Origin: Phoronis australis
Lineage: Eukaryota > Phoronida > Phoronidae
NCBI GenBank assembly: GCA_002633005.1
Contig: NMRA01000078.1
Span: forward strand, 3,808-33,216
Length of the DNA stretch: 29,409 nt
Direction of reading: 5' to 3'
Positions 9,601 to 18,902 of the stretch are shown one piece after another. Each line of letters begins with the position of its first letter. The first letter of the stretch is position 1. The translations under genes and the position numbers were made by a program. The notes under the pieces are model-generated. The model was not told the DNA's origin, ran no database searches, and saw only the letters and a list, made by a program, of their open reading frames with translations.

Positions 9601-12600
9601 TTCAATATGGCGAAGACGATTTTTAGTCAAGCGTGTTGCCACCTCACTAATTTTGAAGAGAAATACCAATGAAGAGCTACGACTTTATTTGCTATGTGAC
9701 ATGAACAATAGCAGACGAGAATGGAAACCAAATCGAGGCTCTGTGGTACCATCTAAACAATAACTGGCATGGTCATACATCTGTCTTACTTGGGAGATTT
9801 TGCGATATAATTGCGCATGATTTAAGGAGACTATTTATAAAATAGATGGTAACAGACTTATTGGTGTTTGCTGTAACTGAATGTCGTAGGTGGGAAGCTA
9901 GTGGAATACAGGCATAAAATAGATGTGTGTTAGGTGGTATAGATGCATGAGTTGCTGTATACGAATTTTTGTAAATGGCCTGACATAAGGTTGCTTGAAA
10001 TAAAGTTATCTTGTTCCCTGAACTAATGAAATGTTAATGTTTGGGTTAAGTCTTGGTGCAAATGGATTACATGCTGGTAAGAAGGTACATAAGCGACATC
10101 TTCAATTAATTTGGTGTTTGGAATCACGTAATGAAAATGAGAAATATAATTAGCGCTAGTTGTGTTTAAAGTTTAAATCACTAAATTAAAAGTAACATTT
10201 TGTTCTTATGAATCCCATTTATTCGCCAGGTACAAAGGCAAAAGTTACCGTGCCACTGTTGAGATATGTCGCAGTGCTGACCAGTTGGAGGAGTTTTGTC
10301 GGCAGACGTGCATTAAACTGGAGTGTTGTCCGTATCTAGTCAGTCCACTTTTTGTCAACGGGAACTGTCCAGAGAACTGTCAACAGCTGACCAAGACAAA
10401 GTACAGTGAGTATCCCCCCCGTTTCAAGTAGTCTTAAATATGTGCTAAGCTATCAGTTTTTGACATTTTGTCAATATAATCGTTCTGTAAAAACTAAAAT
10501 GAATTGTAGTTGACTTTTTAAGGATAGCGTGTATAGCTAATGAGGGGAACTTAGGCTTGCATTTTTTAACTCGTTAATCGCATTGTATCTTGAATGGCTG
10601 TATGATGAGTTTGAAACTTTCCATTAATGTAGATCTGCACAAAGTGCTGTTTTGCTGTGTTGAGTTATACGTCAGTTGGCCAGCTCACTGGTACTTCAAT
10701 ACTGGTGCATATAGGGTGTAAATAAGAAAAAACTAGTAGAATGCCGATAAAAAAGTACCGGTTTTCTTATTTGGTCCAAGACAAAGTTGACCACTTGAAG
10801 TATGTTCAACAACTTACATTGAAAGTACCACACACTTTTGCCAAAAACAGTTTACGCGAATACATCGGACCGGTTTTTGTGGTTATTGTTTCATACTCAT
10901 AACTTTGGAGGTATCAATAAATTACTGTTTATGTGTATCAGTGTGAAAGTATGGATAGTCCTTAACCAGTGTTCTGCCCTACTTATATTGCTATCACAAA
11001 AAGATGTTCTCAAAAGTGTTTAAGAGTGACTGGTTTTCAAATGCACTACATCTGCTTCGGTCCTTGCATGAGACAAAGTGTCTTTCCTTGTAGCGTATTA
11101 CTATGGTAAGAAGAAAAAGAAGAACAAAGTCGGCCGTCCACCAGGGGGCCACACTAATTTGGAGACGGTTCATAGGATGCCCGGCCGTAAGAAGAAGAAG
11201 AGGCGACCACATCCATCGTGGCTCCACGGGCCGAAGAAATTGGTGACTGCGGAGCAGGAGAGGGAAGAGCCTGCAGAGGGCGCTGGTGTCAAGTTAGATT
11301 CGAGCGTTGACCACCAGAATGAGGAGAGCGGAATGGAGAGGAAACGGCGAAAGTACATTCACCACCTCCCCCCACCCTCAGATATTCAGACGCGGGGTGC
11401 TAAGTTACCTCGGTACAGTTTCGAACGGCGCACACACAAGAAGGTGCTGATAGAGCATCGTAGTCACCGTGACGATGCCCATAGGAAACGACTGATACGA
11501 CAAAGGTTTCAGATAGGCGGTGCTGGAGAGACGAAGGTAGGAATAGAGGCTGATTGTGGTCTTCCAATGAGATACTTAATCCTTATCGTGCTGAGCCTCT
11601 ATTCAGACTACTTTCCCTGTGTGCTGAGCTAAGCAGGTCACCATTACTGCTGTACACTAAGCTGTTGTGGAGGTCACCCAGACAAATGACCTAACAATTT
11701 TAATTTGAAGAGGAAATATTAAATTAACAGAAAAGAAGTCAATATAAAACTTGTGCAGAATTTAATGGAGATTTTCACCATGTGTAAGTCTTTATCATAG
11801 CCTTGGTGAAAGTAAACTGATCCACTGTCATCCTCTCCCGTATGGCTCCAGCCATATAATGAAACTTTGTCTACACTTACATAAACCTGCCAATATCTCC
11901 CAAACTAGTAATCACAGCCATATGGTTTAAATTGGAGATGTGTAGAGGAAACTGCGAAGTATGGAATGCTCCTTGTCACATATCTAAACAACATTCCAGG
12001 GCTCTTACAATTTCTGAATGAAAATCACAAGTGTCCTGGGGTGAGTGCACTGTCCTAGCGCAGCCCAGCGACCTCGCCTAGCGCAGGATAAGGGTTAAAG
12101 ACAACTTTGACTTAATAAAAGTGCTGTCTAACTTGAAATATGGGGGAAATTTTAGGAAAGATTATCATCTGTAAGTCACCTAGGTATTTTTGTATGTTAC
12201 TGTTTGTCGGTTTTGCAGTCACATCACTTGAAAGTGCTTTCATTTGCATGCGGCTGTCAGTTGGCATAAGGTTAGTTATGAGCTGGTGCCAACTGTGCTG
12301 ATGTCATCTGGTTATTACACTAGTCTGATGTAATCAGGTCTTCGATTTAGACTGAGAGACCCTAGTTTTCCATTTTCAAAATGGAGAACGCTGTTTTAGC
12401 AAACCTAAAATTCTGTTTTTTTATTTTTGTTTATTATCTAACTCCATTTTACTGTTTTATATCAAATAAACACAGAAAAATCAGGAACCTCAACTGGGAA
12501 TCGAACCACAGGTCTCTAGATTACCGGTGTAGTGCTCTTACCACTGATTTTTCTGGCCAACCTCAGCGTCTATAATATCTAATTAACACATACTGGTAAA

Positions 12601-14144
12601 TTGCTGATTGTATAATTTATGTAGTTGTCCAAATCCCGTGCGAAAAAGGCAAAACGCTGCTCGTGGGATGTATGACGTAACAGTTGACTGTAAACAGTAA
12701 TTGCACAGATATCGGGTCCTCAGTAACTTAGTGATAAGAGCACTAGACCAGCAATTTAGAGACTTGTGGTTTGATTCCCAGTTGGGGTTCCTGATTTTTC
12801 TGTGGTTAGTAGATATGTTTCACTACTGGCCAACCTCAGCGTCTTTACATTTTACTGTTTTAAAGTGATAAAAAATAATTATTCCCGGAATTGCCTTTCT
12901 TTGTCGTCTGAATTATGACGCAGCTCCATTTTGCAGATTCCTTTCTGCACATTGTGTTGATTGTTTCTAAACTGCGAAAAAGTTCAGCGCCACCTTCAGA
13001 GAGAATCAGGCATCCATTAGAACATGTCTTCTTCAAATTGATGTTGATTAATTTGTAGCCGGAATTTGATGGATTGCATTCTTTATGTTTGGCAATTAAA
13101 AGCCGAAAATAGAATTATGGAATCTGCTAATGAAATATGGATAAAATCTTTATTTGAAGTCCTCAATTCCATGATTCAAAGCAGTCAGATTCCTTGGATT
13201 TCTCCTGTTTTCCTTGATCGTGGGAAACTGGGATGAATGCAGACTTGTAAAACGAGTCCATAAACCACCTTTTCTTTCGTGAAGGTCAGCAATTTGAAGA
13301 CAGTATTGACTCTAAAATGAAACACCATGGTCATTTTTTCATAGTTTGGTATGTATTGATATCCAGTTTGTTCCTGCAGGAGTCCATCCATAACCATGAT
13401 GATGGCAGTCGACTTCACCTTGACAGTAACCCTCTCTCGTGGAGTGTCAGTAAAGTGGCCCAGTTCATCATGTCTACGGATTGTGCGAACCTGGCCAGGC
13501 TATTCAAGGAACAGGTCTGTGTGGTCCACTGTTGAAGGCTTTCATTTAGAACTGGGATTTGCAAGGGGCTAATGTCTACTCCGAGAGTCAACCCAACAAA
13601 TTGTTGGATTTAGTATTTTGCATCATCATAATGGAATAGCTAGGAATTCAGCAATTCTCAGAAACAGGCCATTCTTGTGTTATCCTACTCACAGAGACAA
13701 GAAAGTGACGTACGTCACAATACTGTGCTCTTCATTGGACGCATACCATTATCATTTCTGTAGTGCGATGGTAAAAACTTTGTGTGTTACTGTTGACAAC
13801 TGAGCACTCAATTTTCAAGAAGTTAATTATTAAGTATTTTGGTGATGCTATACTTTTGATTATAATCAAATTTCCCTCATTAAATCCAAAAAGATATATT
13901 TCAAACTTCGTATTTTGAATCTCAAACCAGACTTCTTGACTGTTTTCCATCAAATTGTTGTGGGGCTAATAATAAGTTGTTTTTACCGTTTTTACTTTTT
14001 CAGGAAATTGACGGACAAGCCTTTCTGCTTCTGAACTTACCCTCATTACAAGACCACATGGAACTAAAGCTAGGACCTGCCATAAAACTTTGTCATCAGA
14101 TTGAGAAGGTCAAGATCGCCTTCTACCGTCAGTTTGCCTCATGA
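3387..14144 (+). CDS. SFMBT: SFMBT orthologue, 3' part (nine exons, 590 codons plus stop)
   Basis: Scm-like protein with four MBT domains. In flies it pairs with the PHO/YY1-type DNA-binding protein in the PhoRC Polycomb complex; vertebrate SFMBT1/2 are nuclear corepressors. Spliced exons are 3387-3636, 4376-4458, 5529-5797, 7669-7709, 8493-8727, 10230-10405, 11094-11536, 13380-13514 and 14004-14144. Every junction is AG/GT and all phases agree, summing to 1773 nt. Domain order by local residue: MBT (about 8-83), MBT (about 84-190), SLED (about 216-350), basic linker (352-499), SAM (about 511-582). This MBT-SLED-SAM order with a basic linker is diagnostic of SFMBT, and motifs such as [31 protein letters not shown] and [13 protein letters not shown] fit vertebrate SFMBT as I remember it. 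SCM and SCMH1 have only two MBT repeats. The start codon and earlier MBT repeats are not in the window. Which vertebrate paralogue is nearer cannot be said. Confidence 0.93.
3637..4375 (+). other. SFMBT intron, nothing else seen
   Basis: AT-rich sequence between the two MBT exons, with consensus donor gtatgt and acceptor ccccctgtag. I see no repeat, RNA gene or convincing reading frame in it. Confidence 0.8.
4376..4458 (+). CDS. SFMBT: SFMBT exon: N-terminal arm of the last MBT repeat
   Basis: Acceptor ccccctgtag, donor gtacag at 4459. Its first two bases complete a glycine codon split with the previous exon; it leaves in phase 0. It encodes the extended arm DFNWEEYL...AVPEHCF, the usual 'W..YL......P...F' lead-in before an MBT core. 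Length is 83 nt, and 27 whole codons follow the split codon. Confidence 0.9.
4459..5528 (+). other. SFMBT intron, ending beside a YY1/PHO-like box
   Basis: Mostly featureless AT-rich DNA. A CAAGATGGCCGC box at 5506-5517, matching the YY1/PHO AAGATGGC core, sits 11 bases before the exon. Confidence 0.8.
5529..5797 (+). CDS. SFMBT: SFMBT exon: core of the last MBT repeat
   Basis: Acceptor cttacag at 5522-5528, donor gtaagt at 5798, entering in phase 0 and leaving two bases. It opens [18 protein letters not shown] and closes on [16 protein letters not shown], the strongest MBT signatures in the window. The loop that normally carries the aromatic cage (HFDGW..YDYW in canonical repeats) is [13 protein letters not shown], lacking W and Y. 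As I recall, the last repeat of vertebrate SFMBT1/2 is also degenerate here, so this is likely an ancestral feature. The exon ends with a basic tail and VAVVKPE, equivalent to the vertebrate AVVQPE linker. Confidence 0.94.
5798..7668 (+). other. SFMBT intron carrying the retrotransposon remnant
   Basis: Bounded by gtaagt and gtttacag. Outside the retrotransposon remnant (about 6115-7110) I see no feature; it could still hide a phase-neutral linker exon between the MBT and SLED parts. Confidence 0.65.
6115..7110 (+). pseudogene. Decayed non-LTR retrotransposon 3' end (reverse transcriptase tail)
   Basis: Broken frames carry typical LINE motifs in the correct order: [14 protein letters not shown] (from about 6151), LFDSMICP, then in another frame [11 protein letters not shown] (about 6330) and [10 protein letters not shown], and finally a 143-codon frame (6604-7035) with [18 protein letters not shown] and the Cys/His end [17 protein letters not shown]. 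This is the connection and C-terminal Cys/His region downstream of a reverse transcriptase. Palm motifs and the endonuclease are absent, and frameshifts (near 6325) and stops show it is dead. It sits in an SFMBT intron in the same orientation as the gene. An AATAAATAATATTAATTA run at about 7091-7108 may be its 3' tail. Clade cannot be assigned safely. Confidence 0.8.
7669..7709 (+). CDS. SFMBT: SFMBT micro-exon (41 nt) joining MBT to SLED
   Basis: The previous exon leaves two bases and the SLED exon needs one base supplied, so direct joining would break the frame. A 41-nt segment bounded by gtttacag and gtaagt solves this exactly (2+41+1 bases), with no stop, adding [14 protein letters not shown] before DNWCAKIYF. 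This is the position where vertebrate SFMBT has a variable linker just before its C[10 protein letters not shown] segment. The evidence is phase logic plus good splice sites, not strong conservation; another phase-neutral exon could exist in the same gap. Confidence 0.6.
7710..8492 (+). other. SFMBT intron between micro-exon and SLED
   Basis: Donor gtaagt, acceptor tggtttcag. Apart from the 72-bp repeat I see nothing in it. Confidence 0.65.
7799..7930 (+). repeat. Two-copy 72-bp direct tandem repeat
   Basis: The motif cattggttgag...gcttnactttc.agtgct..attcaaat occurs from 7807 and again from 7879, exactly 72 bp apart, with about 80 percent identity by eye and a slightly truncated second copy. 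It lies within the intron 7710-8492. Confidence 0.65.
8493..8727 (+). CDS. SFMBT: SFMBT exon: SLED domain, N-terminal part
   Basis: Acceptor tggtttcag, donor gtgagt at 8728. It encodes [29 protein letters not shown] and [14 protein letters not shown], the first half of the SLED (Scm-like embedded) domain found in SCM and SFMBT proteins, reported to bind DNA. The exon ends inside a lysine codon that the next exon completes (LKAK|YKGKSY). Confidence 0.95.
8728..10229 (+). other. SFMBT intron inside the SLED domain
   Basis: Splits a lysine codon of SLED. AT-rich; the small frames in it (for example 9156-9386 on the minus strand and 9575-9763) show no recognisable motif and are treated as chance. 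Confidence 0.8.
10230..10405 (+). CDS. SFMBT: SFMBT exon: SLED domain, C-terminal part
   Basis: Acceptor attcgccag, donor gtgagt at 10406. It encodes [36 protein letters not shown] and LTKTKY, completing SLED with its cysteine-rich end. Both edges split codons (the K before YKG and the T after TKY), matching the neighbouring exons exactly. Confidence 0.95.
10406..11093 (+). other. SFMBT intron, nothing else seen
   Basis: Lies between the SLED end and the basic linker exon and interrupts the threonine codon of TKYT. No repeats or RNA genes seen. Confidence 0.8.
11094..11536 (+). CDS. SFMBT: SFMBT exon: lysine/arginine-rich linker between SLED and SAM
   Basis: Acceptor tccttgtag, donor gtagga at 11537. 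After completing a threonine codon it reads [19 protein letters not shown], then [12 protein letters not shown], an acidic [10 protein letters not shown] segment, and several further basic patches ([16 protein letters not shown]). The first block ends in an AT-hook-like GRPPGG, and the KKKKRR runs are plausible nuclear localization signals. Vertebrate SFMBT has a similar basic then mixed-charge disordered linker here. The codon run for PPGG contains a perfect CTCF-like core (11138-11149). Reading through the donor adds an in-frame tail to a stop near 11632, so an intron-retained, SAM-less isoform is possible. Confidence 0.88.
12470..12575 (-). mobile_element. tRNA-derived SINE-like element, copy 1
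   Basis: Read on the minus strand it shows an A-box-like AGTGGTAAGAGC (complement of 12534-12545), an anticodon-arm-like segment and a B-box GGTTCGATTCC (complement of 12497-12507), spaced as in a tRNA. A tail CAGTTGAGGTTCCTGATTTTTC follows. The acceptor stem does not pair and there is no terminator directly after, so it is not a working tRNA gene. A diverged second copy lies 150 bp away in the opposite orientation. Confidence 0.7.
12719..12850 (+). mobile_element. tRNA-derived SINE-like element, copy 2 (inverted relative to copy 1)
   Basis: Plus-strand A-box-like CTTAGTGATAAGAGC, an anticodon-arm-like stem around CCAGCAA, and B-box GGTTTGATTCC, then CAGTTGGGGTTCCTGATTTTTC, matching the reverse complement of copy 1 closely. 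The 18-mer tggccaacctcagcgtct lies 3' of both elements in the same plus orientation (about 12553-12570 and 12829-12846), so the two are not simple mirror images. Confidence 0.7.
13380..13514 (+). CDS. SFMBT: SFMBT exon: SAM domain, N-terminal half
   Basis: Acceptor gtttgttcctgcag, donor gtctgt at 13515; phase 0 at both ends, 45 codons. It encodes [33 protein letters not shown], helices 1 to 3 of a SAM domain of the Polycomb type (SCM, PH, SFMBT). Such domains mediate head-to-tail association among Polycomb proteins. Confidence 0.94.
13515..14003 (+). other. Last SFMBT intron, with a CRE-like palindrome
   Basis: Splits the SAM domain in phase 0. It contains the perfect 14-bp palindrome GTGACGTACGTCAC at 13705-13718, two overlapping-type TGACGTA half-sites like those bound by CREB/ATF-family bZIP proteins. 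Nothing else seen. Confidence 0.75.
14004..14144 (+). CDS. SFMBT: SFMBT terminal exon: SAM domain, C-terminal half and stop
   Basis: Acceptor tttacttttttcag, phase 0, 46 codons followed by TGA at 14142-14144. It encodes [34 protein letters not shown] and ends FYRQFAS, the SAM helix 5 end and very short tail typical of SFMBT C-termini (vertebrate proteins end in a similar F/Y-x-Q-F/Y-A sequence). The protein therefore ends naturally and is not truncated. Confidence 0.95.
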   Translation, partial: EIDGQAFLLLNLPSLQDHMELKLGPAIKLCHQIEKVKIAFYRQFAS

Positions 14145-14977
14145 CCGGTTACTGTTGTATCGTGACTGTGTTAATGGCGAACCATGCCAAGCACTCATTG
14201 CTAGGAGTGGTTGGTTTATTGAGGCAATGTGTTTTTTATCAAGCTTAGGAGGGGTGCTGGTGAAGAATTTGTCAATATCTATTATATTGGCATGTGTTTT
14301 TGTAACCACAAGGTGACACTCTTCTGTGTTTTCACAGCCATGATCTGCCCTGAGAGACATTTTCCAGTCAAAGTTTATATACATGAACCTGATTTGACTC
14401 AACATGTATGGTGTGGCTGTACAATACAGTACATCTGAGGAATGTTCCTTTGCAGGAGACGCTCATGATGAAAAGTCTACTTATGGAAGAGAAATCGTAA
14501 TTTTTCTGCTGTAATTCAACATTCGGCCTTACCGAACAATAACTTCAGTGCGGCCATTTTGTTAGTCTTCATCAGAAAGGTCTCGCACTCAGAAAACACC
14601 CACCTTTTACTCTAGGAATTATGAATGGTCTTGTGTGATCACTTTTGTCGAAAAAACTTGCTCCACGGAATATCTCCCCGACTAATTTCATACTTGCATA
14701 AGTTCGATCCAACCAGACCACGAGATTTCATGGTGAAATCCAACATATCTGAAGGGCTGAGTGTGTGAATTAGAAGAATTGTACTGCGAGACTTTGTCTG
14801 ACTTGAGTGAGAATCCAACTTGGGCAAGTTTTAACTATATCAGGCAAATTAAGGTCTGATTAAATTGTCTATCCAATAAACCGAATCGCATTAAAGCGAA
14901 ACCTATTTACAACATTCAGTCTCATATAATGTTCCATTCCATATATTTTTCTGTAACGCAAAATGCCCTTTCTACAT
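14145..14977 (+). other. SFMBT 3' UTR and flank
   Basis: Sequence directly after the stop codon up to the duplicated segment. Apart from AATAAA at 14875 I see no element; small frames here have no recognisable motif. Confidence 0.6.
14875..14880 (+). promoter_or_regulatory. Candidate SFMBT poly(A) signal AATAAA
   Basis: First canonical AATAAA after the SFMBT stop codon, about 730 bp downstream. It is the only support for a 3' UTR end; AT-rich DNA gives such hexamers by chance and the true end may lie elsewhere. Confidence 0.3.
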
Positions 14978-16442
14978 TTTGTTTTTAACGAACAGGTAAC
15001 GACCCTCACTTGTTAATGTACTACTTCAACGTCCCATTGCTTCAAGTTTACAGCGAACTACCACATGCAGTCTAATAAGTGATCAGGCAGTCTCCTCGAT
15101 TGCGCACTTGTGCGCAAGGCCTGATGCACATGCACTGTGTATTAACAAACATATAGGAGGAACTTAAGGTCTAGGAAGATCCAACTTAAAAATAATACGC
15201 TTCTGACTTGTGCGAGTTTTACTGTTCATGTACAGTGTCCCCCCTCCGATTAATTTTGCATTTCTACCACTTAAAAGCCACCTCTACTGGTGTTCTGTGG
15301 TTTCTATTTTAATTGTCTAAAAATTGATTCAGATAAATCCAACGTCGGGCACGTCTTCGTTTGTTACCAGAAGCTCATTGTTACTAGGTTCATTGTGAGG
15401 AGGTTCTACTGTCCTTGTTTCGTAAGCTTCTCTCGCCCCTTTGTATGAGGTTAGCTGGTCAGCACACTGGAACACTAACCTTGTGTGATGATTCATCATA
15501 GAACAAGTCTTGGTTGTCTTATTTTCTTGGCAGATATTGTATTGTTGTATAGATTTTTTATCCGGTGTATAGATTTTTTATCCGGTGAATAAGACTGTTT
15601 GTGTTACTTCTGTTTAACATTGTTCCAAGGCAACTGAAACATTTACACTTCAGAAAAAATCGAATAATTGGGGAGTTTTTGTTAGAAAAGATCATGAAAA
15701 AATCGTAACCAATGAGATTTTGTTATTTGAGGTAATGTGCTAAGTTCAGTAACCTTGCTGTGATCCAAATGTATAGGCCTACTTAAGTTGTTAAATGCAG
15801 GAGAGCTATCTGTCAGAAATAAAACATAATTACAACCTTTTTGGCATGTTGTTTGGGATCTGTGTCAACACGTTTTGGTTTCAGCATTAGTTTTATAAAC
15901 TGTTTAAATTGTTAACTGACTGCATTTGGTTAACATTCATATCTTACATACTGGCCTGTTATCTGTATCAATTGTTTATTATACATATATTATTTCTCAA
16001 AGCTGTCATTGGACATACAATGTAGAATGCTGTTTCGATTGATAAAGGCCGTGTTGGACCTACACGAGATCACGGACAGTGTGTGATCTAGATGGTCTGT
16101 TTAATGCATGTGTGCGAGGGTAATTGTCATTCAGTGTACAAGTGCTGTGACCACAGCAACACCAGTGTTTTACAGAGCTTGCATAGTGAGGAAAACCTGA
16201 CCGGATGGTATATATTTCGTGACGTCATCTTGTGATGGTAGTACATGTACTTCAGTCTATAATCAGCAGATATCTTGCTTTTATGGGAGATAATTGGTCT
16301 CGTAACGCACGTCTGTGACCGCTATTGCAGTCTTCCCTCATTCGTCAAACAAATAAGCTACAGCTTTGGGCCGCGCTCAAACTGGGCCAAACTAGTCAAC
16401 ATAGGGATCATTCAAATGTGGCGAATGGGGCGGGGGGGGGGG
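14978..16442. repeat. Direct tandem duplicate, copy 1 (~1.465 kb)
   Basis: Begins tttgtttttaacgaacagg and ends gcgaatggggc followed by an 11-base G-run. Almost every base recurs in the same order from 16444. No coding motif is visible. It contains a short internal tandem (tgtatagattttttatccgg twice, about 15547-15586), a TGACGTCA CRE box at 16220-16227 and a perfect hairpin at 15100-15117. It also has small segments missing from copy 2, such as extra bases near 15900 and near 16030. Confidence 0.92.
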
Positions 16443-16443
16443 N
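16443..16443. other. Undetermined base between the two duplicate copies
   Basis: A single n directly after an 11-base G-run, exactly at the junction between the copies, which marks an uncertain assembly join. Confidence 0.9.
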
Positions 16444-17864
16444 TTTGTTTTTAACGAACAGGTAACGACCCTCACTTGTTAATGTACTACTTCAACGTCC
16501 CATTGCTTCAAGTTTACAGCGAACTACCACATGCAGTCTAATAAGTGATCAGGCAGTCTCCTCGATTGCGCACAAGTGCGCAATGAGGCCTGATGCACAT
16601 GCACTGTGTATTAACAAACATATAGGAGGAACTTAAGGTCTAGGAAGATCCAACTTAAAAATAATACGCTTCTGACTTGTGCGAGTTTTACTGTTCATGT
16701 AGTGTCCCCCCTTTGATTAATTTTGCATTTCTACCACTTAAAAGCCACCTCTACTGGTGTTCTGTGGTTTCTATTTTAATTGTCTAAAAATTGATTCAGA
16801 TAAATCCAACCTCGGGCACGTCTTCGTTTGTTACCAGAAGCTCATTGTTACTAGGTTCATTGTGAGGAGGTTCTACTGTTCTTGTTTCGTAAGCTTCTCT
16901 CGCCCCTTTGTATGAGGTTAGCTGGTCAGCACACTGGAACACTAACCTTGTGTGATGATTCATCATAGAACAAGTTTTGGTTGTCTTATTTTCTTGGCAG
17001 ATATTGTATTGTTGTATAGATTTTTTATCCGGTGTATAGATTTTTGTATCCGGTGAATAAGACTGTTTGTGTTACTTCTGTTTAACATTGTTCCAAGGCA
17101 ACTGAAACATTTACACTTCAGAAAAAATCGAATAATTGGGGAGTTTTTGTTAGAAAAGATCATGAAAAAATCATAACCAATGAGATTTTGTTATTTGAGG
17201 TAATGTGCTAAGTTCAGTAACCTTGCTGTGATCCTAATGTATAGGCCTACTTAAGTTGTTAAATGCAGGAGAGCTATCTGTCAGAAATAAAACATAATTA
17301 CAACCTTTTTGGCATGTTGTTTGGGATCTGTGTCAACACGTTTTGGTTTCAGCATTAGTTTTATAAATTGTTAACTGACTGCATTTGGTTAACATTCATA
17401 TCTTACATACTGGCCTGTTATCTGTATCAATTGTTTATTATACGAGGCATTTCTCAAAGCTGTCATTGGACATAGAATGCTGGCCGTGTTGGACCTACAC
17501 GAGATCAGGGACAGTGTGTGATCGAGATGGTCTGTTTAATGCATGTGTGCGAGGGTAATTCTCATTCAGTGTACAAGTGCTGTGACCACAGCAACACCAG
17601 TGTTTTACAGAGCTTGCATGAGTGAGGACTAACCTGACCGGATGGTATATATTTCGTGACGTCATCTTGTGATGGTAGTACATGTACTTCAGTCTATAAT
17701 CAGCAGATATGCTTTTATGGGAGATAATTGGTCTCGTAACGCACGTCTGTGAATTGCAGTGTTCCCTCATTCGCCAAACAAATAAGCTACAGCTTTGGGC
17801 CGCGCTCAAACTGGGCCAAACTAGTCAACATAGGGATCATTCAAATGTGGCGAATGGGGCGGGG
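16444..17864. repeat. Direct tandem duplicate, copy 2 (~1.42 kb)
   Basis: Nearly identical to 14978-16442 (a few percent differences by eye, mostly substitutions and small indels) and running into the gap at the same gcgaatggggcgggg point. The CRE box TGACGTCA is kept at 17657-17664, and the hairpin at 16566-16583 is the reverse complement of its partner in copy 1. Short reading frames running into the gap are artefacts. Confidence 0.92.
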
Positions 17865-17961
17865 NNNNNNNNNNNNNNNNNNNNNNNNNNNNNNNNNNNN
17901 NNNNNNNNNNNNNNNNNNNNNNNNNNNNNNNNNNNNNNNNNNNNNNNNNNNNNNNNNNNNN
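17865..17961. other. Assembly gap (97 N)
   Basis: Run of N directly after the G-run of copy 2. Any reading frame crossing it is meaningless. Confidence 0.99.
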
Positions 17962-18902
17962 AGTTTGACCAGAAAACTCGTGAACTCCCGGGCCGTTCAA
18001 CGTAGTCTGTTTCTGTGCCGGAAGTGTTTTTTTGCGGGGGCGTTACAGCCAATCCTTGCAAATTGGCTCGATAACTTGCAGTTTGTATTGAGGCACTGAC
18101 AAGTAAGTAGTGTGCAGAGGTTTAGTGATGGCCGGGGCAGTTGGTATTGGATGACCCCTCTCTTCATTCAAATGCATGGACCCTCGGACTAAAGAATGGA
18201 ATCCAACTAAATAGAAATTACTTTATATATTTAATTTAGTTCCCACTGAATCGGGTCACAATTTCTAAAAGTTTATTCCTAGTGGTTGGATGCCCCGACC
18301 CCCTTCTGCACGCTTCTGACTGACATCCTGAATCAAACTCGGAAAACTGACAACTAAACACCGGTGATACAGGCCTAGGAACCAGTGGTTACTCGGGTTA
18401 AGTTCCGACTTTTGATTTTCTTTCTTTAGGGGACTAGACTTCCTTCCAACCTTCATATATATTGAGCCGAAAGGGATACATTGTCTAACCTGCAGGGTGT
18501 CTCATTTTCCAACCGAAGTTCAGTTCCTTTGGCAACTTTGCTGAAATGCGTCATCTTGGTTTAGGTCGCTTTTCAGTGCCTTCATAAAATTTCATCAAGT
18601 ATGATTCTCCGGCGGATTCTGTTTGTGACAGGCAAAGAAGGACCTATAGAAAGCTTTCGAATGGGAAACTTTGACCAAACGGAAGCCTCGAATCAGCTGC
18701 CGTTCTGCAAGGCGCCCGGCCGCCCAATTCCATGTTTAACAATGACCCCCAGCATTATTGTTAGACTAAAAAGCTTTCGTGGTCCCGGCAGACAGTTTTA
18801 CACTAACTCTGCGTGCGTGGGACACAAGACCTTAGTATACACATAATTTTCATCAATAGGCGTCAACTTAGTTAACGCCCATCTGCCCCACTAATAGTTT
18901 TT

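Larger units (their letters stand above)
11537..13379 (+). other. SFMBT intron carrying the inverted SINE pair
   Basis: Largest intron wholly in the window after the one with the retrotransposon. It contains the near-perfect palindrome around CCATTTTCAAAATGG (12365-12389) and the two tRNA-derived elements at 12470-12575 and 12719-12850. The rest is featureless. Confidence 0.8.

Noticed and set aside
12470-12575. A functional tRNA gene on the minus strand
   Set aside because: A and B boxes are good, but the acceptor stem does not pair, and a diverged second copy nearby points to a SINE.
17709-18099. Frames crossing the N gap on both strands
   Set aside because: They are open only because N codons cannot be stops.
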